Shown here piece after piece: positions 33,313-42,495 of a stretch of DNA of 64,000 bases. This DNA is from Enterococcus sp. BWB1-3. Its GTDB lineage: Bacteria; Bacillota; Bacilli; Lactobacillales; Enterococcaceae. The number at the start of each line of letters is the position of its first letter. Within the stretch, counting starts at the first letter, position 1. The position numbers and the translations under genes are program-made. The notes under the pieces were generated by a model that had not been told where the DNA came from, did no database searches, and worked only from the letters and a program-made list of their open reading frames with translations. Location of the stretch: the NCBI RefSeq assembly GCF_016745275.1, contig NZ_JADOEP010000014.1, positions 1 to 64,000 on the forward strand. Direction: 5' to 3'.

Positions 33313-36006
33313 ATGGAAAATAATCAGGAAGCAAAACAAAAACAAATTTATCAACAATCATTGGGTACATTATTCACTGAAACAAAAAGCAGTGAATCTG
33401 GCCTAAATTCATCACAGACAGAGGAGAGATTAAAAGCAGATGGCTATAATCAGTTAAAAGAAGCGCCGAAAAAATCAAGCTTCGTACTCTTTTTGGAAAC
33501 ATTTAAGGATGCAATGGTTATCGTCCTGCTTATCGTTGCCATTGTTCAAATGGTTATGGGAGCCTACGTAGAATCGCTGGTTATTTTTGCAGTGCTAATG
33601 CTGAATTCAGTAGTCAGTGTGATTCAAACCAAAAAGGCAGAAGGATCACTAGAGGCTTTAAAAAGTTTATCAGCACCGGATGCGCGTGTCTTGCGTGACG
33701 GACAGGAGAAAACGATTTTGGCAAAAGAAATCGTTGTTGGAGACATTGTCCTGCTGGATGCCGGCGACTATGTACCCGCAGATGGCCGTCTGTTGGAAGC
33801 TGGATCATTGAAAGTAGATGAAGGAATGCTGACTGGTGAATCGACACCGTCAGAAAAGGAAGTAAAGGAAATTTCAGATACAGTTCCAATTGGTGATCGT
33901 GTAAATATGGTGTTCAGCGGTACGATTGCTACTTACGGTCGTGGAAAGTTTCTGGTGACCGGTGTTGCCAATCAAACAGAGATTGGACAGGTGGCTGGAT
34001 TACTCGAAACAACAGTTGAAAATAAAACTCCGCTGCAGAGAGGCTTGGACAGCTTCAGTAAAAAACTCAGTCTGGCAATTTTAGCACTGTCTTTAGTTAT
34101 TCTTGCTATTCAGCTGGGACGCTTATTTTTAGGTAGAGGTTCGGGTGATTTAACGGAAGATGTCATTCAGGCATTTATGTTTGCAGTTGCTGTAGCAGTT
34201 GCGGCCATTCCTGAAGCGCTGCAGTCTATTGTCACCATTGTTTTGTCAATAGGGACTAAAAAAATGGCAAAGAGACATGCGATTATCCGTAAACTCCCAG
34301 CTGTTGAGACGCTAGGTTCAACCAGTATCATCTGTACTGATAAAACAGGAACTCTGACACAAAATAAAATGACGGTTGTCAATTTTTATTTAGCTAATGG
34401 TAAAATGAGTGAATTTTCCAAAGAGCCGAAGAAATGGACGAGAGATGAACAGCGGTTAATGGAAATTGCTGTGTTGGCAAATGATGCAGCGATTAGTGAA
34501 GATGGAAGTCCGCTTGGTGATCCGACGGAAGTGGCTTTGATTGATTTTATCAATAAGCAAAATCAGCCGTATCAGATAATTAGAGAACAGTTTCCCCGGA
34601 AGGGTGAACTGCCTTTTGATTCTGATCGAAAACTGATGTCAACCCTTCATGATATAGACGGCGAGCAGTTGATTTTGGTTAAAGGTGGACCAGATATCGT
34701 TTTTGAAAGAAGCAGCCAGGTGCTGTTGGATGGAGAAATTGTTCCGTTTACTGAAGAAGCAAAACAAAAATTCCAGCATCAAAATGAAGAATTTTCCAAG
34801 CAGGCACTTAGAGTGTTAGCCTTTGCCTACAAGCCCGTTGCACATAAGGAACTGACATTGGATGATGAAAATGAATTAATTCTTGTTGGATTGCTGGCAA
34901 TGATTGACCCACCTCGAAAAGAAGTGGTACAGGCGATAATTGAAGCAAAATCAGCGGGCATTAAAACGATTATGATTACTGGGGATCATAAAACAACAGC
35001 AGTGGCTATTGCCAAAGAAATCGGTATTTTCTCAGAAGGTGATCAGGCATTGACTGGGACAGAACTGGATGCATTAAGTGAAGAAGAATTAAAAGGAATT
35101 TTAGCAAAAGCCACTGTTTATGCACGTGTTTCTCCAGAAAATAAAATTAGAATTGTTCGAGCGTGGCAGGAAAAAGGGAATATTTCCGCAATGACCGGTG
35201 ATGGTGTAAATGATGCACCGGCTCTAAAACAGGCTGATATTGGTATTGCGATGGGAACTGGAACAGATGTTGCCAAGGATGCAGCAGCTATGGTTCTGAC
35301 AGATGACAACTTTGCTTCCATTGTAAGTGCAGTAGAAGTTGGCCGTAATGTATTTGATAATATCAAAAAGGCGATTGCCTACTTATTTGCCGGTAATTTA
35401 GGTGCCATCATTGCAATCATTTTTGCATTGATTATGGGCTGGGCAAATCCGTTTACTGCACTGCAGCTGTTGTTCATTAATCTGGTTAATGATTCGCTGC
35501 CTGCTATTGCATTAGGAACGGAAAAAGCAGAGCCGACAATTATGAAACGTCAGCCTCGTAATCCAAATGAAGGGATTTTTACTGGGCGTACTTTAATCTC
35601 TGTAACTTATCGGGGAGTGATTATTGCTGGAATGGTTATTTTCGCTCAATGGCTGGGAATGCAGCATTCAACTGAAATGGGTGTGGCAATGGCTTTTTCA
35701 ACACTGATTTGGTGCCGTACGCTACAAACACTGCCAGCACGCTCCAACACACAAACAGCAATGCAAGCCGGAGTTTTCTCTAATAAAATGGTGCTGCTGG
35801 CTATAGTGATTTGCGGTATGCTGTATAGTGTTACGTTAATTCCCGGTGTAAGAGCAGTCTTTTCAATTCCGGAAAGCTTTGGTTTTGAACAAATTGGACT
35901 GTGTATAGGTTTGGCGGCAGGAGCAGTAGCGTTAATGGAGCTGTTAAAAACTGTACTTGTAAAAATGAAGAAACAGAAAAATGGGTTGTATGGTCCAGTT
36001 GATTGA
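33313..36006 (+). CDS. P-type cation ATPase, probable Mn2+ exporter (YoaB-like)
   Basis: The 897-aa P2-type pump has an N-terminal cation-ATPase domain, the actuator motif LTGES, the M4 motif PEAL, phosphorylation site Asp343 in ICTDKTGT, KGGPD in the nucleotide domain, TGDGVNDAP at the hinge and ten membrane segments with NLVND in M6. By sequence it looks like a calcium pump. Its yybP-ykoY riboswitch argues instead for manganese export, as known for Lactococcus YoaB. The start at 33313 follows GGAGGATAAAC; the longer frame to 33265 lacks a site. It is monocistronic with its own terminator. Confidence 0.87.
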   Translation: MENNQEAKQKQIYQQSLGTLFTETKSSESGLNSSQTEERLKADGYNQLKEAPKKSSFVLFLETFKDAMVIVLLIVAIVQMVMGAYVESLVIFAVLMLNSVVSVIQTKKAEGSLEALKSLSAPDARVLRDGQEKTILAKEIVVGDIVLLDAGDYVPADGRLLEAGSLKVDEGMLTGESTPSEKEVKEISDTVPIGDRVNMVFSGTIATYGRGKFLVTGVANQTEIGQVAGLLETTVENKTPLQRGLDSFSKKLSLAILALSLVILAIQLGRLFLGRGSGDLTEDVIQAFMFAVAVAVAAIPEALQSIVTIVLSIGTKKMAKRHAIIRKLPAVETLGSTSIICTDKTGTLTQNKMTVVNFYLANGKMSEFSKEPKKWTRDEQRLMEIAVLANDAAISEDGSPLGDPTEVALIDFINKQNQPYQIIREQFPRKGELPFDSDRKLMSTLHDIDGEQLILVKGGPDIVFERSSQVLLDGEIVPFTEEAKQKFQHQNEEFSKQALRVLAFAYKPVAHKELTLDDENELILVGLLAMIDPPRKEVVQAIIEAKSAGIKTIMITGDHKTTAVAIAKEIGIFSEGDQALTGTELDALSEEELKGILAKATVYARVSPENKIRIVRAWQEKGNISAMTGDGVNDAPALKQADIGIAMGTGTDVAKDAAAMVLTDDNFASIVSAVEVGRNVFDNIKKAIAYLFAGNLGAIIAIIFALIMGWANPFTALQLLFINLVNDSLPAIALGTEKAEPTIMKRQPRNPNEGIFTGRTLISVTYRGVIIAGMVIFAQWLGMQHSTEMGVAMAFSTLIWCRTLQTLPARSNTQTAMQAGVFSNKMVLLAIVICGMLYSVTLIPGVRAVFSIPESFGFEQIGLCIGLAAGAVALMELLKTVLVKMKKQKNGLYGPVD

Positions 36007-36082
36007 TATTGATATAATTAAGGTTTGGTGCAGGGGAACGGCTAATTTGAAGAGCAGTCTGTGCTCTGAATCAAAATGATTT

Positions 36083-36112
36083 AAGTCTGGGAATTTTTCT
36101 CAGGCTTTTTCT
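36083..36112 (+). terminator. Terminator of the ATPase gene
   Basis: AAGTCTGGGA pairs with TCTCAGGCTT across a short loop and is followed by TTTT. Confidence 0.6.
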
Positions 36113-36199
36113 GTGTGTGTGAACAGACATATCTGAAAAGGAGCTGTTTACTAGCCTGAATATCTGTGTCAACAGATTGGACTATGCTATACTTGTTTT

Positions 36200-36349
36200 G
36201 TGAAAGTGGCGTTAGATGAATCTAAATTTACTCAGGTGTTCATTTGAGACAGCGATTTTGCAGATGTTGATTTGAGAGAAACGAGTTTTAGAGAATCTAT
36301 TTTGGAAAATGTGGATTTTAGCAATGCATTTGTTAAAGAAGCTCAGTAG
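36200..36349 (+). pseudogene. Pentapeptide-repeat protein remnant
   Basis: From GTG 36200 the frame reads VKVALDESKFTQVFI, TGA at 36245, then DSDFADVDLRETSFRESILENVDFSNAF, a run of pentapeptide repeats (A/S-D/N-L/F-x-x), ending at TAG 36347. Intact relatives (including Qnr-type gyrase protectors) are about 200 aa, so only one edge remains. No frameshift is seen within the fragment. Confidence 0.55.
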
Positions 36350-36490
36350 TGGTGCAAAGAGGCTCATCCATCATTCGGTCTGCTTCAAGTCATTAGAACA
36401 AGCAGTCAACAATCCTGAATGCTTTACGATTACCCATGCAAGTGAACATAATTGAAATGGAAGAAACTATATAGGGACGGTAAAGAACTG

Positions 36491-36858
36491 GACTGTGACA
36501 TAAGTATGTCTAAGTCCCCTAAAACCGAATAAACGGTGTTCCAAAGCCCCTCCATGCTTCGAGGATCGGAACGAAGTGAGAACCGTAGACGCAGAAAAAC
36601 GGATACAGCGTAATGTTTTGTCTCGAGAATCGTTAGACTCGTAGAGACAGCAGTTCTGGAAATAAGTCGAACTATACTGAAAATATGAGTAGCTCCAGGG
36701 AGGTATCAATTCACAGCTAGTCATTTTATGACTAGTGTTCCTTGACAATTTTCGTATAGTCCGACTTATTGACATAAATCACTACGATTGACTTGTCAGA
36801 GTAGATGATGCATGATACCTACCTGGTTCTTGAGACAGAACACTTCTGTCACAACCTC
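36491..36858 (+). repeat. Modular intergenic repeat, copy 3
   Basis: Same orientation and ends as copy 2: opening hairpin GGACTGTGACATA…TATGTC, ACCGAATAAACGGTGTTCC, and closing CACTACGATTGACTTGTCAG…TCACAACCTC. The middle third of copy 2 is missing and a 13-bp dyad-like TAGTCATTTTATGACTAG is present instead. Confidence 0.75.
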
Positions 36859-36973
36859 GTTCAACGCTCAAAAGAAAAATGGTTTAGATAGTTGTGGCAG
36901 TTTTTAATAAAGTAATAGTAGTGGGGGACAAAAGCACCGATGGGACTCGAAAAAATTTTAGGAGAATCTTGTG

Positions 36974-37483
36974 ATGAAAGAATATACAAATAAGAAAGAA
37001 TTAATTTCTGCAATCAAAAGTAAATATGAGCTGTATATCAGAGAGTTTGCAGATATTCCGGAAACTAAAAAAAATCTGAGAATAGATGAAGCAGACAGAA
37101 CGCCGTCAGAAAATCTGTCTTATCAGCTTGGCTGGATAAACTTGTTGTTGGATTGGGAAAGAAGAGAGAAGCAGGGGAAAACAGTTCAAACACCTGCTGA
37201 AGGATATAAGTGGAATGAGTTAGGCGGGCTATACCAGTCCTTTTATGAAAAATATGGTCAGATGACATTATTGGAACAACAGGAAGCGCTGTTAAACGGA
37301 GTGGAGGAACTCTGTCGGTGGATAGATTCTTTATCCGATATAGAATTGTTTGAGCCTGAACAGCGTGGCTGGGCAACGACGAAAGCAAAATGGCCGCTGT
37401 ATAAATGGATTCATATTAACACAGTTGCTCCATTTACAAGCTTTAGGACAAAAATTCGCAAATGGAAAAAGTACGCTTTATAA
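36974..37483 (+). CDS. ClbS/DfsB-family four-helix protein
   Basis: The 169-aa protein fits the ClbS/DfsB (DUF1706) family, a DinB-like four-helix fold. The family includes the colibactin self-resistance hydrolase, but most Firmicute members have no known role. Typical features are the opening [30 protein letters not shown] and the C-terminal [31 protein letters not shown] 36974 or GTG 36971 are both possible behind AGGAG; the ATG is given. It is a single gene after a dispersed repeat. Confidence 0.8.
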   Translation: MKEYTNKKELISAIKSKYELYIREFADIPETKKNLRIDEADRTPSENLSYQLGWINLLLDWERREKQGKTVQTPAEGYKWNELGGLYQSFYEKYGQMTLLEQQEALLNGVEELCRWIDSLSDIELFEPEQRGWATTKAKWPLYKWIHINTVAPFTSFRTKIRKWKKYAL

Positions 37484-37560
37484 CGATTCATCAAATGGAG
37501 GTTTATAGAAGAAGTTCGAAGTAAATAAAATAATGAGATGGTTTGAAAATGGGCAATATC

Positions 37561-37749
37561 TTAAGACTAGACTGATGAGTAGATATAATAAAATCTGTCT
37601 TTAACCTGTTATGTTATTCTGAACGTAGTTAAAACAAAAGGGAGTTGGAAAGAATAACATGTATTGTTGCTGGTACACTCTGTATTGAGCAATCTGTTTC
37701 TGCTCGTACAACGGTTAGGTCAGCCTTCTTTTTTAGGGAGGCTGTTTTT
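37561..37749 (+). ncRNA. Candidate short transcript or leader upstream of the sorbitol operon
   Basis: TTAAGA (37561) and TATAAT (37584) are 17 bp apart and a CAGCCTTC / GGAGGCTG hairpin with TTTTT ends at 37749, bounding an RNA of about 155 nt. Inside, GGGAGTTGG precedes a nine-codon ORF at 37659-37688 (MYCCWYTLY). It could be a small RNA or an attenuator leader. The remaining 37750-37979 is AT-rich with a promoter-like TATACT before the dehydrogenase gene. Confidence 0.4.
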
Positions 37750-37979
37750 CATTTAGGCATAACCCCGAATATAATCTGGAGTAATCAAAAGCTGCAAATC
37801 CATCTTTTAAATCATAGAGACAGATTTTCTGTTATTTATGATTTTTTTGTTTAGCAAATGCTTTTTTGATTTAATAAATTCATTCACCTTTTTTATTTCT
37901 CAAAAAAAAAAGTGGGTATTAATTTTAGTCGCTATCTCTTTTATACTGTGCTTGTAAGGTGTAGAGGAGGAGCGGATCG

Positions 37980-38780
37980 ATGAAAGATTGGTTAAATATT
38001 GCAGGAAAAAAAGTGATTGTTACAGGCGGTTCATCGGGAATTGGAGCCAGTATCGTAGATGCATTGCTGGAAGAAGGCGTAAGTGTCGCGAATTTTGATT
38101 TAAAAGAGAGTTCAAAAAAACATGAAAACCTGATGTTTTTGGCAACAGATATTTCTTCAAAGCAACAGGTGGAGGAAAATGTCCGGAAAGTTGAAGAGCT
38201 GTTTGGAGCAGTGGACGGATTAGTGAATAATGCCGGTATCAATGTACCCAGATTACTGGTGGATGTTGAAAAGCCGCATGGGGAATTTGAATTATCCGAT
38301 ACAGTCTTTGATAAGATTTTCGAAATTAATCAAAAAGGTCTTTTCCTGATGACACAGACAGTTGCCAGAATCATGGTGAAGAACAAACACGGCATTATCA
38401 TTAATATGTCATCGGAAAGCGGATTGGAAGGCTCGGAGGGTCAGAGTGCCTATGCAGCAACAAAAGCAGCTGTCAACAGCTATACCCGCTCATGGGCTAA
38501 GGAGCTGGGCAGGATGGGGATTCGAGTGATTGGAATCGCACCGGGAATTATGGAAGAAACAGGGCTGCGGACAATAGAATACGAAACAGCTTTAGCTTAT
38601 ACCCGAGGGATCACGGTGGACGAATTGCGCAAGAATTACAGTAAAACGACAACTATTCCTCTGGGGAGAAGCGGTCGGTTGGATGAAGTAGCTGATCTTG
38701 TGTGCTACTATTTGTCAGATCGGGCAAGTTATATCACTGGTATAACAACTAATATTGCAGGCGGTAAAACAAGAGGTTAA
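37980..38780 (+). CDS. gutF: Sorbitol-6-phosphate 2-dehydrogenase (SDR)
   Basis: The 266-aa short-chain dehydrogenase turns sorbitol-6-phosphate into fructose-6-phosphate with NAD. Visible are TGGSSGIG (residues 17-24) for the cofactor, NNAGIN, the catalytic Ser in NMSSESGLEG and YAATK (YxxxK). The C-terminal half (TIEYETALAYTRGITVDELR) is typical of the lactic-acid bacterial GutF/SorF branch. ATG 37980 follows GAGGAGGAGCG. It is the first gene of the glucitol operon and lies 20 bp before the regulator gene. Confidence 0.87.
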   Translation: MKDWLNIAGKKVIVTGGSSGIGASIVDALLEEGVSVANFDLKESSKKHENLMFLATDISSKQQVEENVRKVEELFGAVDGLVNNAGINVPRLLVDVEKPHGEFELSDTVFDKIFEINQKGLFLMTQTVARIMVKNKHGIIINMSSESGLEGSEGQSAYAATKAAVNSYTRSWAKELGRMGIRVIGIAPGIMEETGLRTIEYETALAYTRGITVDELRKNYSKTTTIPLGRSGRLDEVADLVCYYLSDRASYITGITTNIAGGKTRG

Positions 38781-38800
38781 AGCGAAAGAGAGGGGAAGAG

Positions 38801-40651
38801 ATGACGCTGGTGAATCGCTGGTATCAAATTTTACAGTATTTTATTGCTTACGATCGCCTGACGCGTGAAGAGCTTCAGAAGATCACTGCTACAACTTCCC
38901 AAACAGTCAAAAAAACGATTCAGCTATTGAATGAACAGCTGGATCATATCGCTAAAATTATTGAAAAAGAGGGCTTCTATCAGCTGAAGGTAATTGACAC
39001 CCAACAGTTTGAAGCGGTGATGAATGGTAGTTTGAAACAGCATGTGGACCTTAATTCCAGCTCCAAGCGAATAGCAGTTCTGATTGACTGCTTTATTAAA
39101 CAAAACGACTATATTGTGATTGATGATCTTTCAGATTTGCTTGGAGTCAGCCGTTCTACTGTCAATAAGGATTTACGCAGTTTAAAGCAGCTGCTGGCAG
39201 AGTATGACAGTACCTTAATCGGGACGCCGAACAAAGGACTTCTACTGAAAGGACAGGAAGAGAACCTGCGGATGCTTTATTTATATCATGCATATGATTA
39301 TCTGGAATATACGCCATTAAACGGATCAGTACTTCAGCTAATTGAGGAATTATCACTGACAAAGAAACTGGATTTTCGAATGGTCGGTTTATTGAAAAAA
39401 GTCATTACCTTTACGATGAAACGGATTCATTCAGGGAATAGCCTTTCCATGAAAATTCCTTATTATGTGAATTATTTTGCTGCAGATCCGCAATTGGAAA
39501 TGCTGATGATTGCGTTGGAAGAGAATTATAGTCTGACCATCAGTCAATATGATTTTGATTTCCTCTGTTTTCCGTTAAATATTTTCAATAATAATGCTGT
39601 AGATGATTGTTTTTCAGGGGAAATGCAGGCTGCTGAACTATTTCGCGGAATGATGGAAACTATTCGTGAATCAGTGATTCTTACACTTGATGAACAAAAA
39701 TTATTCAGTCAGCTGAAATTACATTTTATGTTTTTGATCAATCGGATTATTTTTCGCGTTCAGGCTTATGATCTTTTTGGTCATGATTTTAGAAATAAAT
39801 TGGCTTTTGCCTATGAGCTGGCTGATTTGGGAATTCAAGCACTCTCAAATTTTCTAGTGAAACCGAAACAAGAAGCAGAAATAGCTTATTTGGCTGTTTA
39901 TTTCGAGCTGGCGCTAAAAAATGAAAGTGATGACGAGGACTTCAAAGAAATTGCAATTATCTGTAATACAGGAAAAGGAACCGCCTTAATGATTAAAAGA
40001 CAATTGAGAAATGTTTTGGGCCCCAATATTCAAATTGTTCATTATTCAGAAGAGGCGTATAAAACGGAAGAGCTGAACTGTTATTTTGCCATTTTTACGA
40101 CGATTCCATTAGAAGAAACAAAAGTACCGACGATAATGATTAAGCTGACGGATCTGTTTAATGACAGCTGGCTGTTGGGAGAATGGAAACGGATCATCGC
40201 TTCAAAGGCAGTGTCTTTTAAAAATATACAATTTAACTTTGAGCTGTTGGCAGTGGAAAAATCCTATGAAGAAAATCTGACTGTTATGCTTGAAAGATTA
40301 ACTGCCGAAAAGCTGGTGGATGAAAAATTTGCTGCATATATTCTCCAAAAGGCACAGGAGGACTCAGCTGTTATTGAAAATGGGATCGCATTTCCCCATG
40401 GTATAAACAATCAAAGTGATCAAATTATTGTCTCAATCGGTTCATACAGAGAAAAGGTTTCGTTGGAAGAAGTCGAATTAATTTTCCTTGTAGCTATTCC
40501 GGTTAATTTAACTATAGACGCAGAGGATGAGCTGTTAAGCTTTTATGATACGATTTTTCTGATTTCTTCTAATCCGACTCTGCGAAAACAGGTGCGGGAA
40601 ATCACGTCTGAAAAAGACTACACGTGTTTGTTAACGAAAGGAGAGCGCTGA
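38801..40651 (+). CDS. gutR: PRD-containing glucitol operon activator
   Basis: The 616-aa regulator has two N-terminal helix-turn-helix motifs (~residues 15-40 and ~98-122, VIDDLSDLLGVSRSTVNKDL), two PTS regulation domains (~180-390), an EIIB-like part with ICNTGKGTALMI, and a C-terminal EIIA-like domain with phospho-His in IAFPHGIN. Such proteins sense PTS phosphorylation: EII of the cognate sugar shuts them off when idle, HPr activates. Position after gutF and before gutM identifies it as the glucitol activator. The stop is 1 bp before the gutM ATG. Confidence 0.83.
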   Translation: MTLVNRWYQILQYFIAYDRLTREELQKITATTSQTVKKTIQLLNEQLDHIAKIIEKEGFYQLKVIDTQQFEAVMNGSLKQHVDLNSSSKRIAVLIDCFIKQNDYIVIDDLSDLLGVSRSTVNKDLRSLKQLLAEYDSTLIGTPNKGLLLKGQEENLRMLYLYHAYDYLEYTPLNGSVLQLIEELSLTKKLDFRMVGLLKKVITFTMKRIHSGNSLSMKIPYYVNYFAADPQLEMLMIALEENYSLTISQYDFDFLCFPLNIFNNNAVDDCFSGEMQAAELFRGMMETIRESVILTLDEQKLFSQLKLHFMFLINRIIFRVQAYDLFGHDFRNKLAFAYELADLGIQALSNFLVKPKQEAEIAYLAVYFELALKNESDDEDFKEIAIICNTGKGTALMIKRQLRNVLGPNIQIVHYSEEAYKTEELNCYFAIFTTIPLEETKVPTIMIKLTDLFNDSWLLGEWKRIIASKAVSFKNIQFNFELLAVEKSYEENLTVMLERLTAEKLVDEKFAAYILQKAQEDSAVIENGIAFPHGINNQSDQIIVSIGSYREKVSLEEVELIFLVAIPVNLTIDAEDELLSFYDTIFLISSNPTLRKQVREITSEKDYTCLLTKGER

Positions 40652-40652
40652 T

Positions 40653-41162
40653 ATGAACATTCTCTTTCTAGGTGTCATTGCTATTATGGCATATGCCATT
40701 CAAATGATTTTAGGACTGAAGCAAATTAAAAATTTTAATACTGTTTACTCACGAATGAGGCGAAAAGGGAAAGTTGCGATTGGCAGAAGACCCGGAAAAA
40801 TTGTTTCCGGAACCATCCTTTTATTGGCTGTTGCTTCAGATGGAAAAATCACTAAAGCTGAGATGATGCAGGGAACTTCAATTTTGGCTCGTTTTAAAGA
40901 ACGACCGCAGTTTGTCGGACTGAATATTCATGAACTCTCAGAGAACCATCCTTTACTTCTAAAAGAGAATAAGCTGACTCGTCAAGCGGCACTAAACGCA
41001 AAAGGAATCTATTTAGACGTGGAAAAAGGAGAGTTTCAAGAGAGGCAATCTGTTTCACCAGTGATGAATCTTGGAATACAGCTGTCGATAGTTAAGAATT
41101 CAGTACAGACAGCATTTACAGAAAGAAAAAGCTGCTTTGTTTTTCGAAGAAAAAAGGAGTGA
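40653..41162 (+). CDS. gutM: GutM, glucitol operon activator protein
   Basis: The 169-aa membrane-anchored protein has one N-terminal helix (ILFLGVIAIMAYAIQMILGL) and the GutM core KNFNTVYSRMRRKGKVAIGRRPGKIVSGTI. GutM is a cofactor for activation of glucitol operons. It starts right after the regulator gene with AAAGGAGAGCG. In related operons the EIIC2 gene follows directly; here 770 bp containing a 678-bp inserted element intervene. Confidence 0.83.
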   Translation: MNILFLGVIAIMAYAIQMILGLKQIKNFNTVYSRMRRKGKVAIGRRPGKIVSGTILLLAVASDGKITKAEMMQGTSILARFKERPQFVGLNIHELSENHPLLLKENKLTRQAALNAKGIYLDVEKGEFQERQSVSPVMNLGIQLSIVKNSVQTAFTERKSCFVFRRKKE

Positions 41163-41520
41163 TGTCCTTTGGTCTGACGAGGTTCAAGTAGCAAAAATTA
41201 TGTTTTTCTATAAAATAAAATATATTATATTAGGACATGTCTGAAAATTATCGAAGTATCCGAATTTTTGTGGAAACCTAGATTTACTCAATAAAAAAGC
41301 TGGCTTATTTTAGCGTGTTCATTTTTCTATAAACAAGGGTTGGAAAAATAGGACTAATTTTCGTACGTATGCCAGCAATCTCTTAGAGATGTCATATAAA
41401 TGTTTAGCTCATTTCTCTCAATCAGAGTATTGCATACCATCTTGCTAACTGACTTTCTACTACGGAAAAATCTTGTATCTACGAGTCTCACTACACAACA
41501 CAACACAACACAACACTACA

Positions 41521-41682
41521 CTTCGTTTCGATCTCATCAATCTCTAAACGGCAGAGCCATTAAGAATTGAAGGACTTCGTTTCGATCTCATCAATCTCTA
41601 AACGGCAGAGCCATTAAGAATTGAAGGACTTCGTTTCGATCTCATCAATTTCTAAATGGCAGAGCCATTAAGAATTGAAGGA
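41521..41682. repeat. 54-bp tandem repeat, three units
   Basis: Units begin at 41521, 41575 and 41629 with CTTCGTTTCGATCTCATCAA; the third has two or three substitutions. One reversed copy lies in the modular repeat at 25780-25835. Units abut with no spacers, so it is not a CRISPR array. Confidence 0.85.
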
Positions 41683-41699
41683 CCTTGTTCGATTCTCGA

Positions 41700-41853
41700 T
41701 ACAAACGCATCTACTTGGAAAAGTGTTGGCAGCTACCTCCAAAAAGCGATTGAATGTTTACACATTCATCAGATTGGCGGTTCGCATACCATCCCACTAG
41801 ATGTTCCTGCATCAGCGGGATTGGCAATGCAGCTCATAAGTGAATATTTATAA
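41700..41853 (+). pseudogene. Possible alpha/beta-hydrolase C-terminal fragment
   Basis: The frame reads …SYLQKAIECLHIHQIGGSHTIPLDVPASAGLAMQLISEYL then TAA. GGSHTIPLDVP followed by a helix resembles the catalytic-His end of alpha/beta hydrolases. The upstream part is replaced by the 54-bp repeats, so it is a captured remnant and not a gene. Confidence 0.35.
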
Positions 41854-41932
41854 CAACGAGTTTCATAAAAATAATGAGAACATTCGCCACTAGAGTTCTC
41901 AGACATGTCCCAGTATGAAGGAGTGTATAAGA

Positions 41933-42484
41933 ATGAATTATCTTATTAAGTTTGCGGAAGGGTTCATGGGACTTTTCCAAACCGGAGCAGAAACCTTTAT
42001 CAGCTGGATGACTGGCATTGTTCCGGTTGTTTTGTTGCTGATGGTTGCGATGAACACGTTGATTACATTTCTGGGAGAGGCGCGTGTAACAAAAGTCGCC
42101 AGAGCTTCTTCCAAAAATCCGTTTACCCGTTATCTGATTTTGCCGTTTGTCTCAGCATTTATGCTTGGAAATCCAATGTCTTTTACAATGGCCCGTTTTT
42201 TGCCGGAGTTCTATAAGCCAAGCTACTATGCATCTCAGGCACAGTTTTGCCATACAAGCAATGGCGTGTTTCCTCATATCAATCCGGGGGAGTTGTTCGT
42301 CTGGATGGGGATTGCGCAGGGGATTACTGCTTTAGGACTAAATTCAATGGAGCTGGCTATACGGTATCTTCTTGTGGGGCTGGTGATGAATTTTATTGGC
42401 GGCTGGGTGACTGACTTCACTACTGTGTTTGTCTGCAAACAACAGGGAGTGACGCTTAGCAAGGACGTTAAATTAGTAGACTAG
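41933..42484 (+). CDS. srlA: PTS glucitol/sorbitol EIIC2 component
   Basis: The 183-aa membrane subunit is one of the two channel parts of the glucitol PTS. It has the family blocks [19 protein letters not shown] (~residues 6-24), [19 protein letters not shown] and [19 protein letters not shown]. The start at 41933 follows AAGGAGTGTATAAG; the in-frame codon at 41915 overlaps this site and is unlikely. The ribosome site lies just outside the right end of the inserted element, so only upstream transcription, not translation, would be affected. Confidence 0.9.
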   Translation: MNYLIKFAEGFMGLFQTGAETFISWMTGIVPVVLLLMVAMNTLITFLGEARVTKVARASSKNPFTRYLILPFVSAFMLGNPMSFTMARFLPEFYKPSYYASQAQFCHTSNGVFPHINPGELFVWMGIAQGITALGLNSMELAIRYLLVGLVMNFIGGWVTDFTTVFVCKQQGVTLSKDVKLVD

Positions 42485-42495
42485 GGGGAAATAGA

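Larger units (their letters stand above)
41233..41910. mobile_element. 678-bp element with 15-bp terminal inverted repeats inside the sorbitol operon
   Basis: GGACATGTCTGAAAA (41233) and TTCTCAGACATGTCC (to 41910) are inverted with one mismatch. The interior has an AT-rich left part similar to the MITE at 15708, a run of four CAACA units (41495-41514), a triple tandem 54-bp repeat (41521-41682) and a fragment of an unrelated ORF. No transposase is present. It separates gutM from the transporter genes and ends 22 bp before the EIIC2 start. Confidence 0.7.

Noticed and set aside
37645-37854. 69-codon ORF starting at TTG
   Set aside because: It overlaps a terminator hairpin and has no ribosome site; the nine-codon frame inside it has a better site but is only a candidate leader.
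41521-41682. CRISPR-like array
   Set aside because: The three 54-bp units abut directly with no unique spacers, and no cas genes are present.
41656-41853. 65-codon ORF as a real gene
   Set aside because: Its first third is translated 54-bp repeat sequence; only the tail resembles a protein, so it is a fragment.
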